Source: Chthonomonadaceae bacterium (GTDB lineage Bacteria; Armatimonadota; Chthonomonadetes; Chthonomonadales; Chthonomonadaceae). Taken from it: a DNA stretch of 64,000 nucleotides. A program made the translations under genes and the position numbers. The notes under the pieces were generated by a model. It made no database searches. It was given only the letters and a program-made list of their open reading frames with translations, and was not told where the DNA came from. Positions within the stretch are counted from its first letter, which is position 1. Each line of letters starts with the position of its first letter. Positions 26,265-35,111 of the stretch are shown here, in pieces. The DNA lies in assembly GCA_027459665.1 (NCBI GenBank), contig DAIDHN010000017.1:1-64000 (forward strand), read 5' to 3'.

Positions 26265-27222
26265 CCCAAAGTCTCTGAGGGTAGTTTTCTTTGGGACGGC
26301 GGACTTCGCCGTCCCTTCTCTTGAGGCGCTGGTACAGGCAGGCTTTGAGATACAGGCGGTAGTTACCCAGCCCGAAAAGCCCCACGGACGCGGCCTGCAC
26401 GCAAGCCTTTCTCCCGTGGGGGCAGCGGCACAGCGTCTTTCGCTGCCTCTGCTGCAGCCCAGGCGCGTGCGTTCAAAGGCATTTATAGAGCAAATGCGCG
26501 CACTGGCCCCGCAGGTATTTGCACTTGCTGCCTTTGGCCAGATTCTCCCCCCCGACCTGCTGCAAATTCCACCGCTTGGCCCCATCAACCTGCACGGTTC
26601 CCTGCTGCCCCGCCTCAGGGGGGCAGCGCCTATTCAGCACGCCATTCTTACAGGAGAAAACATCACCGGAGTTACCACCATGTGGATGGAGCCTGCGCTG
26701 GATACAGGTGATATTTTGCGGGCTTGCGCCATGCCCATTTCCCCTCAGGATACAGCAGCTGCACTCACCCAAAAACTTGCAGGGGCAGGGGCAGACCTGC
26801 TGGTGCATACGCTGCACGACTTGCAGCAGGGCACGGCAGAGCGCGTACCGCAAAATCATCTGCTGCATACCCTTGCCCCTGCGCTCACACCCGAAGACGG
26901 TTTTTTACGATTGAATGAAACCGCAGCTCAAACCTCTCTTCGTATTCGAGCGGTATCGCCAAAACCAGGGGCAGTGCTGATGGCAGCAGGAAAACGCCTG
27001 AAAATATGGAGGGCAGAAGCAGTAGCAGAGCTTGTCAGCCAGAAACCGGGCAGCGTGCTGGATATAGAGAAAAAAGGAGACGGCCTGCAAATTGCACTGG
27101 CAGAACAAAGCGTGCTGCGCATTGTAGAAGTGCAGCCGGAAAACGGAAAGCGGATGTCGGCAGCGGCATGGGCGCGCGGCGCGCGCATAAACATAGCCGA
27201 CAGGCTGGAAAGTCTAATGTAA
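26257..27222 (+). CDS. fmt: Methionyl-tRNA formyltransferase
   Basis: A 321-aa enzyme that formylates initiator Met-tRNA. VVFFGTADFAVPSLEAL opens the formyltransferase domain. PINLHGSLLPRLRGAAPIQ holds the catalytic Asn and His, and the Asp lies in PALDTGDIL. The C-terminal OB-like domain follows. I chose GTG 26257, inside the end of def, with GAGG 7 nt upstream. This puts 6 residues before the conserved strand; an earlier ATG (26224) has no ribosome site. Confidence 0.95.
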   Translation: MNSPKSLRVVFFGTADFAVPSLEALVQAGFEIQAVVTQPEKPHGRGLHASLSPVGAAAQRLSLPLLQPRRVRSKAFIEQMRALAPQVFALAAFGQILPPDLLQIPPLGPINLHGSLLPRLRGAAPIQHAILTGENITGVTTMWMEPALDTGDILRACAMPISPQDTAAALTQKLAGAGADLLVHTLHDLQQGTAERVPQNHLLHTLAPALTPEDGFLRLNETAAQTSLRIRAVSPKPGAVLMAAGKRLKIWRAEAVAELVSQKPGSVLDIEKKGDGLQIALAEQSVLRIVEVQPENGKRMSAAAWARGARINIADRLESLM

Positions 27223-27224
27223 AA

Positions 27225-27260
27225 CTGCCCTGCAATGCCTGTGAAGACAATACAGGGCAG
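27225..27260 (+). terminator. Hairpin after fmt
   Basis: CTGCCCTG (27225-27232) pairs with CAGGGCAG (27253-27260), immediately after the fmt stop. No U-run follows directly, so this is a weak terminator or a processing hairpin. The cold-shock gene converges from the other side. Confidence 0.35.
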
Positions 27261-27327
27261 GCAGCTCGATCTTGAGATACAGGGAAAACCTCTGCGGGCT
27301 TTTTAACTGTGCACTGTGAAAGGCAGT

Positions 27328-27528
27328 TCAGGAAACAGCTGTTACATTGGAGGCTTGGGGACCTTTCAGACCGTCCACAATCTCAAATGAAACTTCCTGT
27401 CCTTCTGTAAGGGTTTTAAAGCCTTCTTTCTGAATGGCTGAATAATGCACAAAGATATCTTTGCCCTCCACAGTTTCAATAAAGCCATACCCTTTGGCAT
27501 CATTGAACCACTTCACCTTACCGTTCAT
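27328..27528 (-). CDS. Cold-shock domain protein (CspA family)
   Basis: A 66-aa single-domain RNA-binding protein with both RNP motifs, KGYGFI and IFVHYS, beginning [14 protein letters not shown] 27528 is 9 nt from a full AGGAGG. An in-frame ATG at 27537 abuts the Shine-Dalgarno and is unlikely. It probably melts mRNA structure at low temperature, or is constitutive like many Csps. A near-consensus promoter lies 55 nt upstream, predicting strong expression. Confidence 0.95.
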   Translation of the reverse strand: MNGKVKWFNDAKGYGFIETVEGKDIFVHYSAIQKEGFKTLTEGQEVSFEIVDGLKGPQASNVTAVS

Positions 27529-27582
27529 GTGTTGCATCCTCCTGGCAATAATGCGCAAAACAGTCCCTTACCGGGACGCGCA

Positions 27583-27611
27583 AGTATAACATTATGGTAT
27601 TGTATTGTCAA
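27583..27611 (-). promoter_or_regulatory. Near-consensus promoter of the cold-shock gene
   Basis: On the minus strand, TTGACA (27611-27606), a 17-nt spacer, then TATACT (27588-27583). Transcription would start near 27576, giving a leader of about 48 nt. Confidence 0.85.
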
Positions 27612-27824
27612 TGCTATCTTTGTAAATCATCTGCATAACAGCAAAACCTCAGTTTGTAACATTGCTTAACCACTCAAGTTTGAGAAAAATACATCCGACA
27701 ATACCTCGTTGCAATGCCAGGTGTTGAAAGCAATATATCAGCGGTCAAGACTGCCGTAGCCAGGCCCGTTCCCGGATGCTTCCACTCTCATCGATGCATT
27801 CTCATCAACCTTATGGAGGTTTCT

Positions 27825-29747
27825 ATGGAACTGACCTCACGCGCAGTTGCTGCTGTAGATATAGAGCAAATGGAAAAACAGGCAGACCGAATTTTTGTGC
27901 CGCTTTTATGGGGGCACGCTCTCTTCTCGCTGCTGCTTGCTTTCTGGTATCACACTTTTTTGCAGACTATCACCGTAGCCGTGCCTACTGCACTGCTTGT
28001 GCAGTGGATGGTGCGCAATCATCCGGGTAAAACCATTACGCGCTGTGTGGTGGGAGCTGCCCTTATGGTTTTCTCGGCGCTTTACATTTCACAGGCACAC
28101 GGCATGACAGAAATGCATTTTCATGTGTTTGCTGCCATGGCATTTCTGCTTGTTTACCGCGACTGGCGCCCAATAGTTACTGCCGCCGCAACCATTGCAG
28201 TGCACCACCTGCTGTTCACCCTGCTGCAAACACTGCATGTGCCTGTATACATCTATACCACGGCTCTGAATGCGTGGATGCTCACCATTATTCATGCCCT
28301 GTTTGTTGTTTTTGAAGCCAGCATACTTGTGCTGCTGGCGCAGCAGATGCGGGCAGAATGGAATCATCAGCAGGAAGTAAACCTGTACCATCATGAAATG
28401 ACAAAAGTGGCGCGCAGTATAGCAGCAGGCGATCTGAATTGTACAGTAACACCCTTGTGCGAAGAAGATTACCTGGGTTGTGCCTTTGCAGAAATGCTTG
28501 CCACACTGCACAATTTGCTCACATCGCTGGCTGACCAAAACGAAACCATTACGCTCACTAGCAAAACAATGCAGGCTACTTCAGAACAGGTAAACAACGC
28601 CGCCGAACACATTGCAGCCACCATGCAGGGAGTAGCAGGTGCAGCAGCACTTTCTTCACAAACCAGCGGGCAAATGGCGCAGGCAAGCGAACAGCAGGCA
28701 GCAGGAGCTACCAGAGCAGCAGAAGCTATGGACACGCTGATACGCACCATTCAGGAGATAGGCAAGGTTGCCGAGGAGCAGGAAGCTGCGGCCAGCGATA
28801 TGCACTTCTCTATTACTGAAGCTGCCGACACCATGAAACAGGTGCTGGAAGTGGCCAAACAGGTAACCCAGAGCGTACAGCAGTCTCAGCAGTATGCAGA
28901 AAAAGGCGGAATATCGGTGCGTGAAACAGTGGCTGGCATGAGCCGCATTCAGGATCAGGTAGCTACCTCTGCAGAAAGAGTGCAGCAGCTGGATGTGCGC
29001 GGCCAGGAAATTGGCGCCATTGTAGAGACCATCAACCAGATTGCCGACCAGACAAACCTGCTGGCGCTGAATGCTGCCATTGAGGCAGCACGCGCCGGAG
29101 AACACGGACTGGGATTTGCGGTGGTTGCCAACGAGGTACGCAAGCTGGCCGAGCGTTCGACCAGAGCAACCGGAGAAATTGCGGCGCTGATTGAGAGCGT
29201 GCGCAACATGGTGGCAGAAGCAGTGCAGGCAATGGAAAACAGCAGGCGCGAAGTGGCAGAGGGCGTATTGAGAAGCGAGGAGGCAGGAAGCGCTCTCAAG
29301 CAGATACAGGTTGCAGCGTGTGAAGTTGCACAGGAAGTAGATCATCTGGTACGCTCTGCAGCCGATGCCGGCATAAAAGTGCAAAAGCTTACCGGTTCGG
29401 CAGATATTCTGCAGAATGCTGCGATGGAAAATGGCAGGCATATGCTGGAAATACAAAATGGGGCAGGAGCGGTATCTGATGTAATTACCATGGTTGCCGG
29501 CATTAGCCAGGAAACAGCAGCCGGCGCTGAGGAAATGAGTGCAGTAGCTGCCGAGGTTTCGAGCGGTGCAGAGCAGGTTGCATTAGTGCTTGCAAAGCAG
29601 CGCACCGATATTGCCGGGCTAAACGATATTGCAGATGACCTTACGCTGCGTGTAGAGGAAACGATCGAACTAATGCAGCGCTTTCAGTTGAAAGAGGTAA
29701 AAGAAGAGAATTATTCTCCCCCAACCTGGGAGCAGTTGGCAGCATGA
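27825..29747 (+). CDS. Methyl-accepting chemotaxis protein with polytopic His-rich membrane sensor
   Basis: A 640-aa protein. About six N-terminal membrane segments (residues 24-200) carry clustered histidines ([26 protein letters not shown]) instead of a periplasmic sensor domain. A linker leads to a complete MCP signalling domain with the hairpin tip around [24 protein letters not shown] lies 7 nt before ATG 27825. No che genes are in the window, so it must work with a distant array. It is ATGA-coupled to a thioredoxin-fold gene; a heme- or metal-binding redox sensor role is possible but is inference. Confidence 0.9.
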   Translation: MELTSRAVAAVDIEQMEKQADRIFVPLLWGHALFSLLLAFWYHTFLQTITVAVPTALLVQWMVRNHPGKTITRCVVGAALMVFSALYISQAHGMTEMHFHVFAAMAFLLVYRDWRPIVTAAATIAVHHLLFTLLQTLHVPVYIYTTALNAWMLTIIHALFVVFEASILVLLAQQMRAEWNHQQEVNLYHHEMTKVARSIAAGDLNCTVTPLCEEDYLGCAFAEMLATLHNLLTSLADQNETITLTSKTMQATSEQVNNAAEHIAATMQGVAGAAALSSQTSGQMAQASEQQAAGATRAAEAMDTLIRTIQEIGKVAEEQEAAASDMHFSITEAADTMKQVLEVAKQVTQSVQQSQQYAEKGGISVRETVAGMSRIQDQVATSAERVQQLDVRGQEIGAIVETINQIADQTNLLALNAAIEAARAGEHGLGFAVVANEVRKLAERSTRATGEIAALIESVRNMVAEAVQAMENSRREVAEGVLRSEEAGSALKQIQVAACEVAQEVDHLVRSAADAGIKVQKLTGSADILQNAAMENGRHMLEIQNGAGAVSDVITMVAGISQETAAGAEEMSAVAAEVSSGAEQVALVLAKQRTDIAGLNDIADDLTLRVEETIELMQRFQLKEVKEENYSPPTWEQLAA

Positions 29748-30367
29748 GCGCAAACGGCAAAACAGCACTGGCTATTGCCTGTTGGGCTGGGCTGGTGTGC
29801 GCCAGCTTCTGGCAGTACGATGCATCTTACCTGCTGCCTGTTTCCCGCCCTGCCGGAGCGGCCCTGCCACAACAGCAGCAGAACAAGCTTGCACCGGCAG
29901 CCTTTCTCAAGGGCGTCTCCGGCACGGCGGCGCTGCAATTGGGCAGGCAGCCCATTCTGCTCAATTTCTGGAACCCAAACTGTATCTGTTCGCAGCTCAA
30001 TGAGCCGGTTGTACGCAGCCTCGTAAAAACCTATGCTCCCGATGGGGTGCAGTTTGTTACCATTGTAGAATGCAGCAGTGGAGAAAGCCACAGCGCCCTG
30101 CTGGCATGGAATGCGCGCCGCATGCCGCATATGGCGGTTGTGTTAGACCCTGGCGGAAAAATTGCCCGCCAGATGGGGGTATGGGCTACGCCGGGAGCGG
30201 TGCTGCTGAATGCGCAGGGCAGAGTAGCGTATACGGGCGGGTACAATATTGCCCGATTTTGCCATGCCCTTTCTACCTCCTGGGTAGCTATTGCTCTGCG
30301 GGCGCTGGTGCAGCACAAACCGATACCGCACCCGGTAACTCCTTATTACGGCTGCCGCATTCCGTAA
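29744..30367 (+). CDS. Membrane-anchored thioredoxin-fold protein
   Basis: A 207-aa protein with a hydrophobic N-terminus (residues 7-23) and a redoxin-type core: [17 protein letters not shown] has a C-x-C in place of the usual C-x-x-C. Later parts include [35 protein letters not shown] with the cis-Pro, and VAYTGGYN. The C-x-C arrangement with N-P-N-C resembles the DUF6436/TlpA-like periplasmic group. It overlaps the MCP gene by ATGA, a suggestive pairing of redox protein and chemoreceptor. Confidence 0.7.
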   Translation: MSANGKTALAIACWAGLVCASFWQYDASYLLPVSRPAGAALPQQQQNKLAPAAFLKGVSGTAALQLGRQPILLNFWNPNCICSQLNEPVVRSLVKTYAPDGVQFVTIVECSSGESHSALLAWNARRMPHMAVVLDPGGKIARQMGVWATPGAVLLNAQGRVAYTGGYNIARFCHALSTSWVAIALRALVQHKPIPHPVTPYYGCRIP

Positions 30368-30388
30368 AAAGCAGCGCCCTTCAAACAG

Positions 30389-30423
30389 AGGCCAGAGCAG
30401 AGTAACATACCCTGCTCTGGCCT
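30389..30423. terminator. 12-bp hairpin between convergent genes
   Basis: AGGCCAGAGCAG (30389-30400) pairs perfectly with CTGCTCTGGCCT (30412-30423) around an 11-nt loop. It lies between the plus-strand thioredoxin gene and the minus-strand HlyD gene and could serve both. There is no strong U-run on either side. Confidence 0.6.
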
Positions 30424-30487
30424 GCTTGCAATACACAGTACTCAAACTGAACCAGCGGTTTTCTGCCGTGCCGGGCAGGCGCCCTGC

Positions 30488-32116
30488 TCAGCGAGTTTTT
30501 ATGATCAGGGTAGCCGACAATCCTGCTCTCAGCTTGTCAAGGTCGGCCTGTTTCGGATCAAACACTACCTTCACCGGCACACGCTGCACTACCTTCGTAA
30601 AGTTGCCCGTGGCATTGTCGGGAGGCAGCAGCGCAAAGGTTGCGCCTGTGCCCGGTGAAATAGAATCTACATGCCCGGCAAAGGTATGGTTTGAAAAGGT
30701 GTCTACTTCTATTTCTGCGCTCTCGCCCGGATGCAGATGCGCCAGTTTGGTTTCCTTGAAATTCCCCACCACCCACAGGTCGTTGTCGGGTATAACAGCC
30801 ATCAGCGGCTGGCCAACAGCTACCTGTTCACCCAGCTGTACCGACTTTGCACTTACATGCCCGGCAACAGGCGCATAGATGCGTGTGCGCTGCAGGTTGA
30901 TTTCTGCAGTATGCAGTGCGGCTTCTGCCTGCAATATGCGCGCTTTGGCGGTAGCGGCATTTGCCTGCTGCACCAGTACCTGCCGGGGCGCAGTAAGAGC
31001 CTGCTGCAGCTTTCCCCTAGCCTGGGCATCCATTCCTCTTGCTGCATTCACGTTTTGCTCTGCAGCCAGGTATTCTGCTCGGGCCTGCTTTTTCGCACTG
31101 TCTGCGCTGTTCACCTGACTGCGCGATGCAGCCAGGGCGGCAGCGGCCCGCGTTACTCCTGCCTGATCTGCCTTCACCGCTGCACGTGCCGCAGCCAGGT
31201 CAGCCTGCTGCTGCACCACCACCGCCAGGGCCGCCTGAACCCCCTGGCGTGCACTTTGCAAATTGGAAGCCGCAGCTACCGCACGAGTATGTATGGCATC
31301 ATACTGCTGGGCGGCTATGGCATCTTCCTGCAGCAATATGCGGTAGCGTTTGTCATTTTCTGCCGCATTGGCCGCATCTGCCTGGGCAGCTGCTGCTGCA
31401 GAGCGTGCTGCTGCAGCCTGTGCCACCGATGTTTGCAGCGCCGCCTGATGAAACAAAACGTTCTGCTTTGCTTTCTGCAGCGCAGCCTGACTCTGCGCCA
31501 GCTGCGCTTTCGCGCCCTGCACCCCTGCAAGCGCGCTTTGCACTGCTGAGCCAGCCAGCGCAATGCCCGACTGTGCACGAAGGGCATCGGCGCTGGCGGC
31601 AGCAACAGCGCTCTGCGCCTGCGAAACCCCTCCCTGAGCCTGGGCTATTTCAGCGCTGCCCGATGCCTGGGTAAGGCCAACCCCTTCTCCTGCTCCTTTG
31701 GCGGCAGCTTCTGCCTGGGCAAGGTCTGCCTGCGCCTGCGCAACTGCTGCCAGGTAGGTAGAATCGTCTATCTGTGCCAGCAGCTGCCCCTGTTTCACAT
31801 GGTCGTTGTCATTGACATAAATTTTGTTTACGCTGCCCGATACCTGCGGGGTAATCTGCACCACATGCGAAGTGATATAGGCGTCATCGGTAGTAATATG
31901 GTTTTGGCCAAATACATATGCGCGGTAGCCGTAGACAGATGCCGCAGCCAAAACTACAATGAAAACAATAATGCCAGCTGTATTCGGCTTTTTTCCTACG
32001 GGCTTGCTGCCAGCATCCGATGATGCAGAAGGTGCGACTGTATTGTTTGATGCACCCTTGTCAGCAGGCTCGGCCGGGCGGCTAAGAGTTTTTGTATTGG
32101 CACTGCTTTCTTCCAT
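30488..32116 (-). CDS. HlyD/EmrA family membrane fusion protein
   Basis: A 542-aa periplasmic adaptor. It has a Ser/Pro-rich cytoplasmic N-terminus, a membrane anchor (AGIIVFIVVLAAASVYGY), a first biotinyl-lipoyl half (VVQITPQVSGSVNKIYVND) and a very long Ala/Gln coiled coil of about 250 residues. The second lipoyl half follows (TRIYAPVAGHVSAKSVQLGEQV), then a beta barrel. The coiled coil is longer than in typical EmrA (about 390 aa in total). ATG 32116 is 7 nt from AAGGA. The gene follows marR by 35 nt; no MFS or ABC pump and no outer-membrane channel is adjacent. Confidence 0.9.
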   Translation of the reverse strand: MEESSANTKTLSRPAEPADKGASNNTVAPSASSDAGSKPVGKKPNTAGIIVFIVVLAAASVYGYRAYVFGQNHITTDDAYITSHVVQITPQVSGSVNKIYVNDNDHVKQGQLLAQIDDSTYLAAVAQAQADLAQAEAAAKGAGEGVGLTQASGSAEIAQAQGGVSQAQSAVAAASADALRAQSGIALAGSAVQSALAGVQGAKAQLAQSQAALQKAKQNVLFHQAALQTSVAQAAAARSAAAAAQADAANAAENDKRYRILLQEDAIAAQQYDAIHTRAVAAASNLQSARQGVQAALAVVVQQQADLAAARAAVKADQAGVTRAAAALAASRSQVNSADSAKKQARAEYLAAEQNVNAARGMDAQARGKLQQALTAPRQVLVQQANAATAKARILQAEAALHTAEINLQRTRIYAPVAGHVSAKSVQLGEQVAVGQPLMAVIPDNDLWVVGNFKETKLAHLHPGESAEIEVDTFSNHTFAGHVDSISPGTGATFALLPPDNATGNFTKVVQRVPVKVVFDPKQADLDKLRAGLSATLIIKTR

Positions 32117-32151
32117 TCCCAAATCCTTTCATTGCACCTGTCGCCACTCCC

Positions 32152-32712
32152 TCAGGAGGCAGTGGTTTCTTTCTGTTGTTGCTTCATCAGGTCTATGCTG
32201 CCCTGATGAATGCTTTGCTGCACATTCAGCAGCAGGTGGGTAAGATTTACAGTTTCTTCTTCTGTAACATATTTCATCAATGCCTCTACATTGCGCCACT
32301 TCTGTGGCAGCAGCCAGGCTATCGTAGACAGTGCATGGGGTGTAAGAGTAGCCAGCACAACCCTGCGATCGGCAGGACATGCCTTTCGCTCAACCCAGCC
32401 GCCGCGCTCAAGGCCGTCTACCAGCTTGGTAATGTTGGTGCGAGTTACACTCATCTGTTCGCCAATTATATGCATGGGAAGCCGATGTTCGGGTGCGGCA
32501 TAGAGTACAACCAGCAAATTGTACTGTGCAAGCGAAAGACCGTGCGGTGCAAGCAGGCAGTTGCTTACCTCTTGCAGCAGCGCAGAGGTGCGCAGCAGGT
32601 GTACAACGCTTTCAACAACAGGAATACTCTCTTCCATGCCGGCAGGTGCAGACCGCTCCAGACGCTCTCTCACTTCCTTCTGCCACAAACGCGGATGCAT
32701 AGAACTCCCCAT
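32152..32712 (-). CDS. MarR family transcriptional regulator
   Basis: A 186-aa winged-helix regulator. LSLAQYNLLVVLYAAPEHRLPM and the recognition helix GEQMSVTRTNITKLVDGLE are followed by the wing DRRVVLATLT. AGGAG is 6 nt before the ATG. It heads a two-gene operon with the HlyD-type adaptor, the usual MarR-emrA layout, and probably represses its own promoter from the inverted repeat described at 32747-32816. Confidence 0.92.
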   Translation of the reverse strand: MGSSMHPRLWQKEVRERLERSAPAGMEESIPVVESVVHLLRTSALLQEVSNCLLAPHGLSLAQYNLLVVLYAAPEHRLPMHIIGEQMSVTRTNITKLVDGLERGGWVERKACPADRRVVLATLTPHALSTIAWLLPQKWRNVEALMKYVTEEETVNLTHLLLNVQQSIHQGSIDLMKQQQKETTAS

Positions 32713-32746
32713 GCCTCACTCCTTTATGCCAAACACATCTCCAATA

Positions 32747-32816
32747 ATTTGTCAACTGGTTTATTATACTCTGGTAAATTGTTGCATGGTTCCAATTTCG
32801 CAAAAGATTGACAAAT
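32747..32816 (-). promoter_or_regulatory. marR promoter region flanked by 9-bp inverted repeat
   Basis: ATTTGTCAA (32747-32755) and TTGACAAAT (32808-32816) are exact inverse copies. Between them the minus strand has a consensus TATAAT (32768-32763). The -35 is poor. Two half-sites bracketing the promoter suit a MarR-type or looping repressor. Confidence 0.5.
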
Positions 32817-32851
32817 GTTAAAGCATTGCCTGTTCGGCAGAGGCGCCCAGT

Positions 32852-33556
32852 CTATATTCTATATCTGAGGTAAAGTTCTCCAGAATCCATGTACACAGAA
32901 ACAAGCGAGGCGCGGCAAAACTGGCCGGGCGGAAATCCTTCTCCTCCCATAACCGTAGCAAGGTGCGCCCCGCCCTTCAGCTTAGGGGTGAGGGTAAGAA
33001 AGAACTCATCTGCCAGCCCCTGCCTGATTATGGCGTCGTTCAGCGCGCCGCCGCCTTCGCAAAGCAGTTTTTGCACCCCATGCTTCTGCCGCATCTGCTT
33101 CAGCGCAGCGGCCAAATCTACCGAATCGTGCCCTGCCCGAATTTGCAAAGGCGGCAGGCTGTCTGCCTGCAGGTTCTCTGGAATCAGCGCATATGCCAGT
33201 TCGGGGCTGTCGGTGAAGAAACGGTTTTGCAAAGGCAGGTTTCCCGACAGGGTTGCCACATAGCGGCGAATATGCGGCGGGTAGATTACATTTCCGGCGC
33301 GCAGGGTGGCGGCTCCTACCAGCGCTGCATCGGCATTTTGCTGCAAACGCCTAAACAGCAGCTGGTCGGTGGCATCTCCTACGCCAGCTGCAGTGCCCCC
33401 CGGTTCTCCCACCACAATTTTTCCATCCAGCGTAGCCGCCATATTGATAAAAACATAGGGGCGGTCTGATGGAGCGGGAGGCAGGGTGAGACGCAGGTAA
33501 AGCATTTCAGGCGAAGGCTTGTCCAACGTTGTGTCTAGCAGGCATACCAGAGACAT
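32852..33556 (-). CDS. RibD C-terminal domain (dihydrofolate reductase-like) protein
   Basis: A 234-aa NADPH-binding reductase fold. VFINMAATLDGKIVVGEPGG is the substrate strand, AALVGAATLRAG is the nucleotide loop, and LLCEGGGALNDAI with FFLTLTPKLKGG forms the C-terminal half. The deaminase domain of true RibD is missing. It starts 7 nt after the CrtI-like gene and ends the operon. A role in riboflavin synthesis is not supported by any rib gene nearby, so the substrate is open. Confidence 0.85.
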   Translation of the reverse strand: MSLVCLLDTTLDKPSPEMLYLRLTLPPAPSDRPYVFINMAATLDGKIVVGEPGGTAAGVGDATDQLLFRRLQQNADAALVGAATLRAGNVIYPPHIRRYVATLSGNLPLQNRFFTDSPELAYALIPENLQADSLPPLQIRAGHDSVDLAAALKQMRQKHGVQKLLCEGGGALNDAIIRQGLADEFFLTLTPKLKGGAHLATVMGGEGFPPGQFCRASLVSVYMDSGELYLRYRI

Positions 33557-33563
33557 TGGGGCC

Positions 33564-35111
33564 TCAGGCTTTCAGGGCCGCATCGGGTTTTGGTTTGGCG
33601 CTGCCGGCAGAGGCAGGAAAATCTTCCAGCACGCAATCGGCAGCTATCTGGCCAGACATCAGCACCATAGGTACGCCCGGACCGGGGTTTACGCTGCCCC
33701 CTGCCCAGTAGAGGCCGTTGATCAGCGAGCTGCGGTTTGCGGTTTTGAAAGCTGCATTCAGTCCTCGCTGCGTCACCACTCCATAAATGGCTCCCTTATT
33801 TACCCCGTACATTTTTTCCAGGTCTTGCGGGGTAATGGTATGCGAAACCTCTATCGATTCCCGCAGCCCTTCCAAGCCGCTATTCTCCAGCTTGTCGATG
33901 ATTACTTCCCGGTACCGTTCGGTTTCTGTTTCCCAGTTAAACGCATCGGTTATGTAGGGGCAGTGTACCAGCACATACAGCGCGGTACAGCCCTCAGGCG
34001 CTACCGACGGGTCGGTAATGTGCGGCACTGCCAGGTAGCAGGTAGGGTCTTCGTGGGGCACTTTTCGTTCATAAATATCGCGAAATTCAGCATCGCTGTC
34101 TGCAGAAAAGAAGAAGCAGTGATGCCTCAGCTGAGGCCACTGTCTGCGGCATCCCAGGTAAAGCACTATGCCGCTGCAGGCGGGTTCCAGCTGCTTTGTG
34201 TTGCTGCGCAAGTACTCTGCTGCAGCCGGGGTGGCCAGCATGCTTTCGAGGGTGCGCACAATATCTGAATTTGCAACCACCGCATCAAAGCGTTCTGCCG
34301 CTCCGCCCTCAGGCGTTACCCCCGTCACTTTACCGTGTTCCACATCTATTCTCTCAACTGCGGTGCCAAGCCGAACATCCACCCCCAGTTCGCCACACAG
34401 TGTTTGAAGGGCAGCGGCAATGCGGCAGGTGCCGCCCATGGGGTACCAGCAGCCCAGCCCTATCTGCACCCAGGCTATGAGGCAGAGTATGGCCGGAGAC
34501 ACAAACGGCGAAGACCCCACGTACTGCACAAAGTGTTCAAAAAGCTGCGCCAGCCTCTGATCATGAAAATGCCTTCGTACTGCCTGATGCATGGTGGTAA
34601 GCGGATCCATTTGTATGGCGAGGCTAAGCGACTGCAGGTTGGCAGGGTTGGCTTTCATCATGTCGCGCAGCCCTCCATACGACTTCCAGTAAAACCACTT
34701 GTCTGAAATAGCGTTCATGCGCTGGCAGTATGCTATAAACTGCAGGTAAGAGGTAACTTCACCGGGTGCAAATCGAAGCAGTTCTGCAGTCATCTTCTGC
34801 AGCGATGAATAGAGGTCAATACTGCTGCCATCCGAAAAAAACGCTCTCCACTGCGGGTCGAGGTCTACCATCTGCAAATAGTCATCCGGGTTGCGGTCGA
34901 TGTCATAAAAGAGGCGTTTTATAACATCGGGCTTGGTGATAATGGTTGGCCCCATATCAAACGTGTATCCATTTTTCTCAAACGCCTTCATTTTCCCGCC
35001 CAAATGAGCGTTTTTTTCAAAAAGAGTTACCTGGTGCCCCGCATGGGCAAGCTTCACTGCGGCCGCGCAGCCCGCCAAACCACCTCCCACCACTGCAATT
35101 CTATACGTCAT
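33564..35111 (-). CDS. CrtI/CrtN-type carotenoid desaturase or oxygenase family flavoenzyme
   Basis: A 515-aa FAD-dependent protein. The N-terminal dinucleotide fold VVGGGLAGCAAAVKLA is followed by FEKNAHLGGKM and FDMGPTIITKP. The C-terminal AGGSVNPGPGVPMVLMSG is the phytoene-desaturase signature. ATG 35111 with GGGAG gives the standard start; the frame to 35162 is rejected. Its first 11 bp overlap the aldehyde dehydrogenase gene. Desaturases and the CrtP oxygenase share this fold. Pairing with an aldehyde dehydrogenase favours the terminal-oxidase branch. Confidence 0.88.
   Translation of the reverse strand: MTYRIAVVGGGLAGCAAAVKLAHAGHQVTLFEKNAHLGGKMKAFEKNGYTFDMGPTIITKPDVIKRLFYDIDRNPDDYLQMVDLDPQWRAFFSDGSSIDLYSSLQKMTAELLRFAPGEVTSYLQFIAYCQRMNAISDKWFYWKSYGGLRDMMKANPANLQSLSLAIQMDPLTTMHQAVRRHFHDQRLAQLFEHFVQYVGSSPFVSPAILCLIAWVQIGLGCWYPMGGTCRIAAALQTLCGELGVDVRLGTAVERIDVEHGKVTGVTPEGGAAERFDAVVANSDIVRTLESMLATPAAAEYLRSNTKQLEPACSGIVLYLGCRRQWPQLRHHCFFFSADSDAEFRDIYERKVPHEDPTCYLAVPHITDPSVAPEGCTALYVLVHCPYITDAFNWETETERYREVIIDKLENSGLEGLRESIEVSHTITPQDLEKMYGVNKGAIYGVVTQRGLNAAFKTANRSSLINGLYWAGGSVNPGPGVPMVLMSGQIAADCVLEDFPASAGSAKPKPDAALKA

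Noticed and set aside
32852-33556. True riboflavin biosynthesis ribD
   Set aside because: The deaminase domain is absent and no other rib gene is nearby.
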